DNA of 64,000 nucleotides from CAVTLG01 sp963802635 (GTDB taxonomy: Bacteria > Chloroflexota > Ktedonobacteria > Ktedonobacterales > Ktedonobacteraceae), in the NCBI GenBank assembly GCA_963802635.1, contig CAWDJJ010000003.1, positions 434,001 through 498,000 on the forward strand, written 5' to 3'. The notes below the pieces were generated by a model. That model was not told where the DNA came from and did no database searches. It saw nothing but the letters and a program-made list of their open reading frames with translations. Shown here piece after piece: positions 62,812-64,000 of the stretch. The number at the start of each line of letters is the position of its first letter. Position 1 is the stretch's first letter. The position numbers and the translations under genes were made by a program.

Positions 62812-62999
62812 GATCGGTTGTGACGACGAGAAATGAGCAATCACCGTTGTCGTCGATGAAATTGTTCACTAGAGGTCATAGCGAGAGTGGCGTTTCTGGA
62901 CGCATATGCGTAGTAGTAAAGCCGAGGAACAGGCTGTGTCCTCTGTTGTATAATCGAGGTATCTTTGCTATCTCATCTCTGCGTGTTTAAATGCAAGTT

Positions 63000-63024
63000 A
63001 TATTGCCTTGCATTCAGATGGGTA
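63000..63024 (+). repeat. Nested-hairpin repeat, collapsed copy 13
   Basis: Left end ATATTGCCTTGCATTCAGATG joined directly to GGTA, the same joint as in copy 4. A degenerate hairpin-end fragment (GAGAGTGGCGTTTCTGGACG, 62882-62901) lies 100 bases upstream. Confidence 0.8.
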
Positions 63025-63087
63025 CGAGTTGTGCACGCAACCTCCACATGCGGCGTACAGATTTATGGAATATTTTAGGAGCTATTT

Positions 63088-64000
63088 ATGTTTCGTTTCC
63101 TGACTTCGGGCGAGTCTCACGGTCCTTGCCTGACGATGATTGTTGAGGGTTTGCCTGCTGGCCTGACGGTTGAGAAGGCTATTGTTGATGCTGATCTGCG
63201 TCGTCGCCAGGGTGGCTATGGACGTGGTGGTCGCATGAAGATTGAGAAGGATGCCATTCGTTTTCTGGCTGGCGTCCGTCATGGTCAGACGTTTGGATCG
63301 CCGATTACTATGCAGATCGAGAATCTGGATTGGGTCAATTGGGAAGAGCGTATGAGTGCTGCGCCGATTGAGGCTCCGGTTGAAGCTGTGACGCGTGTAC
63401 GCCCTGGTCATGCCGATTTTACCGGTGCAATGAAATATGGTCATAGTGATGTGCGTAATGTCATTGAGCGCTCTAGCTCGCGTGAAACAGCCTCGCGTGT
63501 CGCCGTTGGAGGACTCTGTCGTCAATTTCTAGCGCAATTCGGTATCACTGTGCATAGCCATGTGCTTTCCGTCGTCGATGTTGGGTATGACACTGCTCAG
63601 CCCATGACCCGCGATGCCTATCCCGCTACTATGTGGGATGCTGTGGAGGCATCGCCGATGCGCTGCGCCGATGCCACGCTTACTGAGAAAATGATCGCGC
63701 GTATTTTAGAGGCGAAACACGCGGGCGATACATGTGGTGGAGTTTTGAAGTCGTTGCTTTTGGTGTCCCGCTGGGTTTAGGCAGCTATAGTCAATGGGAT
63801 CGCCGCCTGGGTGCGCGCCTGGGTATGGCGATGATGAGCATTCCATCGGTGAAAGCTATGGAAATTGGTGCAGGCTTCACTGCTGCGCGCTCCACTGGCT
63901 CAAACGTTCACGATGTCCTACGGCACGCTGAAGATGGAGGTTGGAGTCATCTCACCAATAATGCGGGTGGCATCGAGGGTGGTATCACCGATGGTGAGCC
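63088..64000 (+). CDS. aroC: Chorismate synthase, partial and frameshifted in this sequence
   Basis: The last enzyme of the shikimate pathway; converts EPSP to chorismate with reduced FMN. The N-terminus is MFRFLTSGESHGPCLTMIVE, and RPGHADFTGAMKYGHSDVRN and ERSSSRETASRVAVGG are family signatures (SGESHG; RxGHAD; RSSARET). The frame goes out of phase at 63743-63746, where one T is missing, giving a false stop at 63778. The other frame continues VAFGVPLGLGSYSQWDRRLG ... GIEGGITDGEP to the window edge. AGGAG lies before the ATG. The 3' end is outside the window. Confidence 0.92.

Noticed and set aside
1630..63024. CRISPR array as an explanation of the repeats
   Set aside because: The repeats are dispersed over 60 kb, of variable length and self-complementary, without regular spacers or cas genes.

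Overview
The window looks like a chromosomal segment of a large-genome member of the Chloroflexota, most likely class Ktedonobacteria. This is an inference, because no rRNA or ribosomal-protein marker is present. It rests on moderate GC, a fadD-fadE-fadA-fadN beta-oxidation cluster next to an MmyB-type regulator, many XRE-TPR and GAF-type regulators, STAND-like NTPases, inteins, and a dense family of intergenic repeats.

Layout. 0.4-7.2 kb: small regulators, a methyltransferase and an orphan MalK-type ABC ATPase. 7.6-15.3 kb: the fatty-acid degradation genes fadD, fadE, fadA and fadN on the minus strand, with a divergent MmyB-type regulator at 15.5 kb. 16.4-26.8 kb: PadR regulator, FHA protein, zinc-ribbon protein, KAS III-like enzyme, GNAT, FtsH, a methyltransferase and ClpP. 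27.1-32.6 kb: a replication operon of dnaB (two inteins), a DnaD-like gene and a DnaI/DnaC-like loader. A DnaA-box cluster lies just upstream at 32.98-33.13 kb. 33.3-38.2 kb: two cyclophilins, a beta-helix protein and a channel-like membrane protein. 38.3-44.0 kb: a three-gene signalling or defence-like operon made of a Bell-like helical protein, a P-loop NTPase and a STAND-TPR-transmembrane-periplasmic-binding receptor. 44.4-49.9 kb: membrane proteins, a signal-peptidase homologue lacking its catalytic Ser, a flippase and an ECF sigma factor. 50-52.6 kb: an AT-rich accessory patch with a coiled-coil protein, a small XRE gene and a TIR protein, ending at tRNA-Gln. 53-64 kb: mdh, rsmI, two XRE-TPR regulators flanking a sigma-like/zinc anti-sigma-like pair, moaC, a transporter relic and the start of aroC.

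Two features cross the whole window. First, at least 13 copies of one nested-hairpin repeat family sit in intergenic gaps; its outer ends are constant, while its inner stems change by compensatory substitution, and two or more copies are collapsed. Second, six genes carry single-base frameshifts, most in short homopolymers, and a seventh is probable. They are both insertions and deletions, which points first to consensus sequence errors; if real, they are phase-variation-like or decay events. I joined the reading frames in the annotation and marked each position.

The best candidate for an undescribed system is the 38.3-44.0 kb operon. Its small Bell-like protein ends in a motif that also occurs inside the neighbouring NTPase, and the third gene joins an intracellular STAND/TPR module to an extracellular amino-acid-binding-protein-like sensor.
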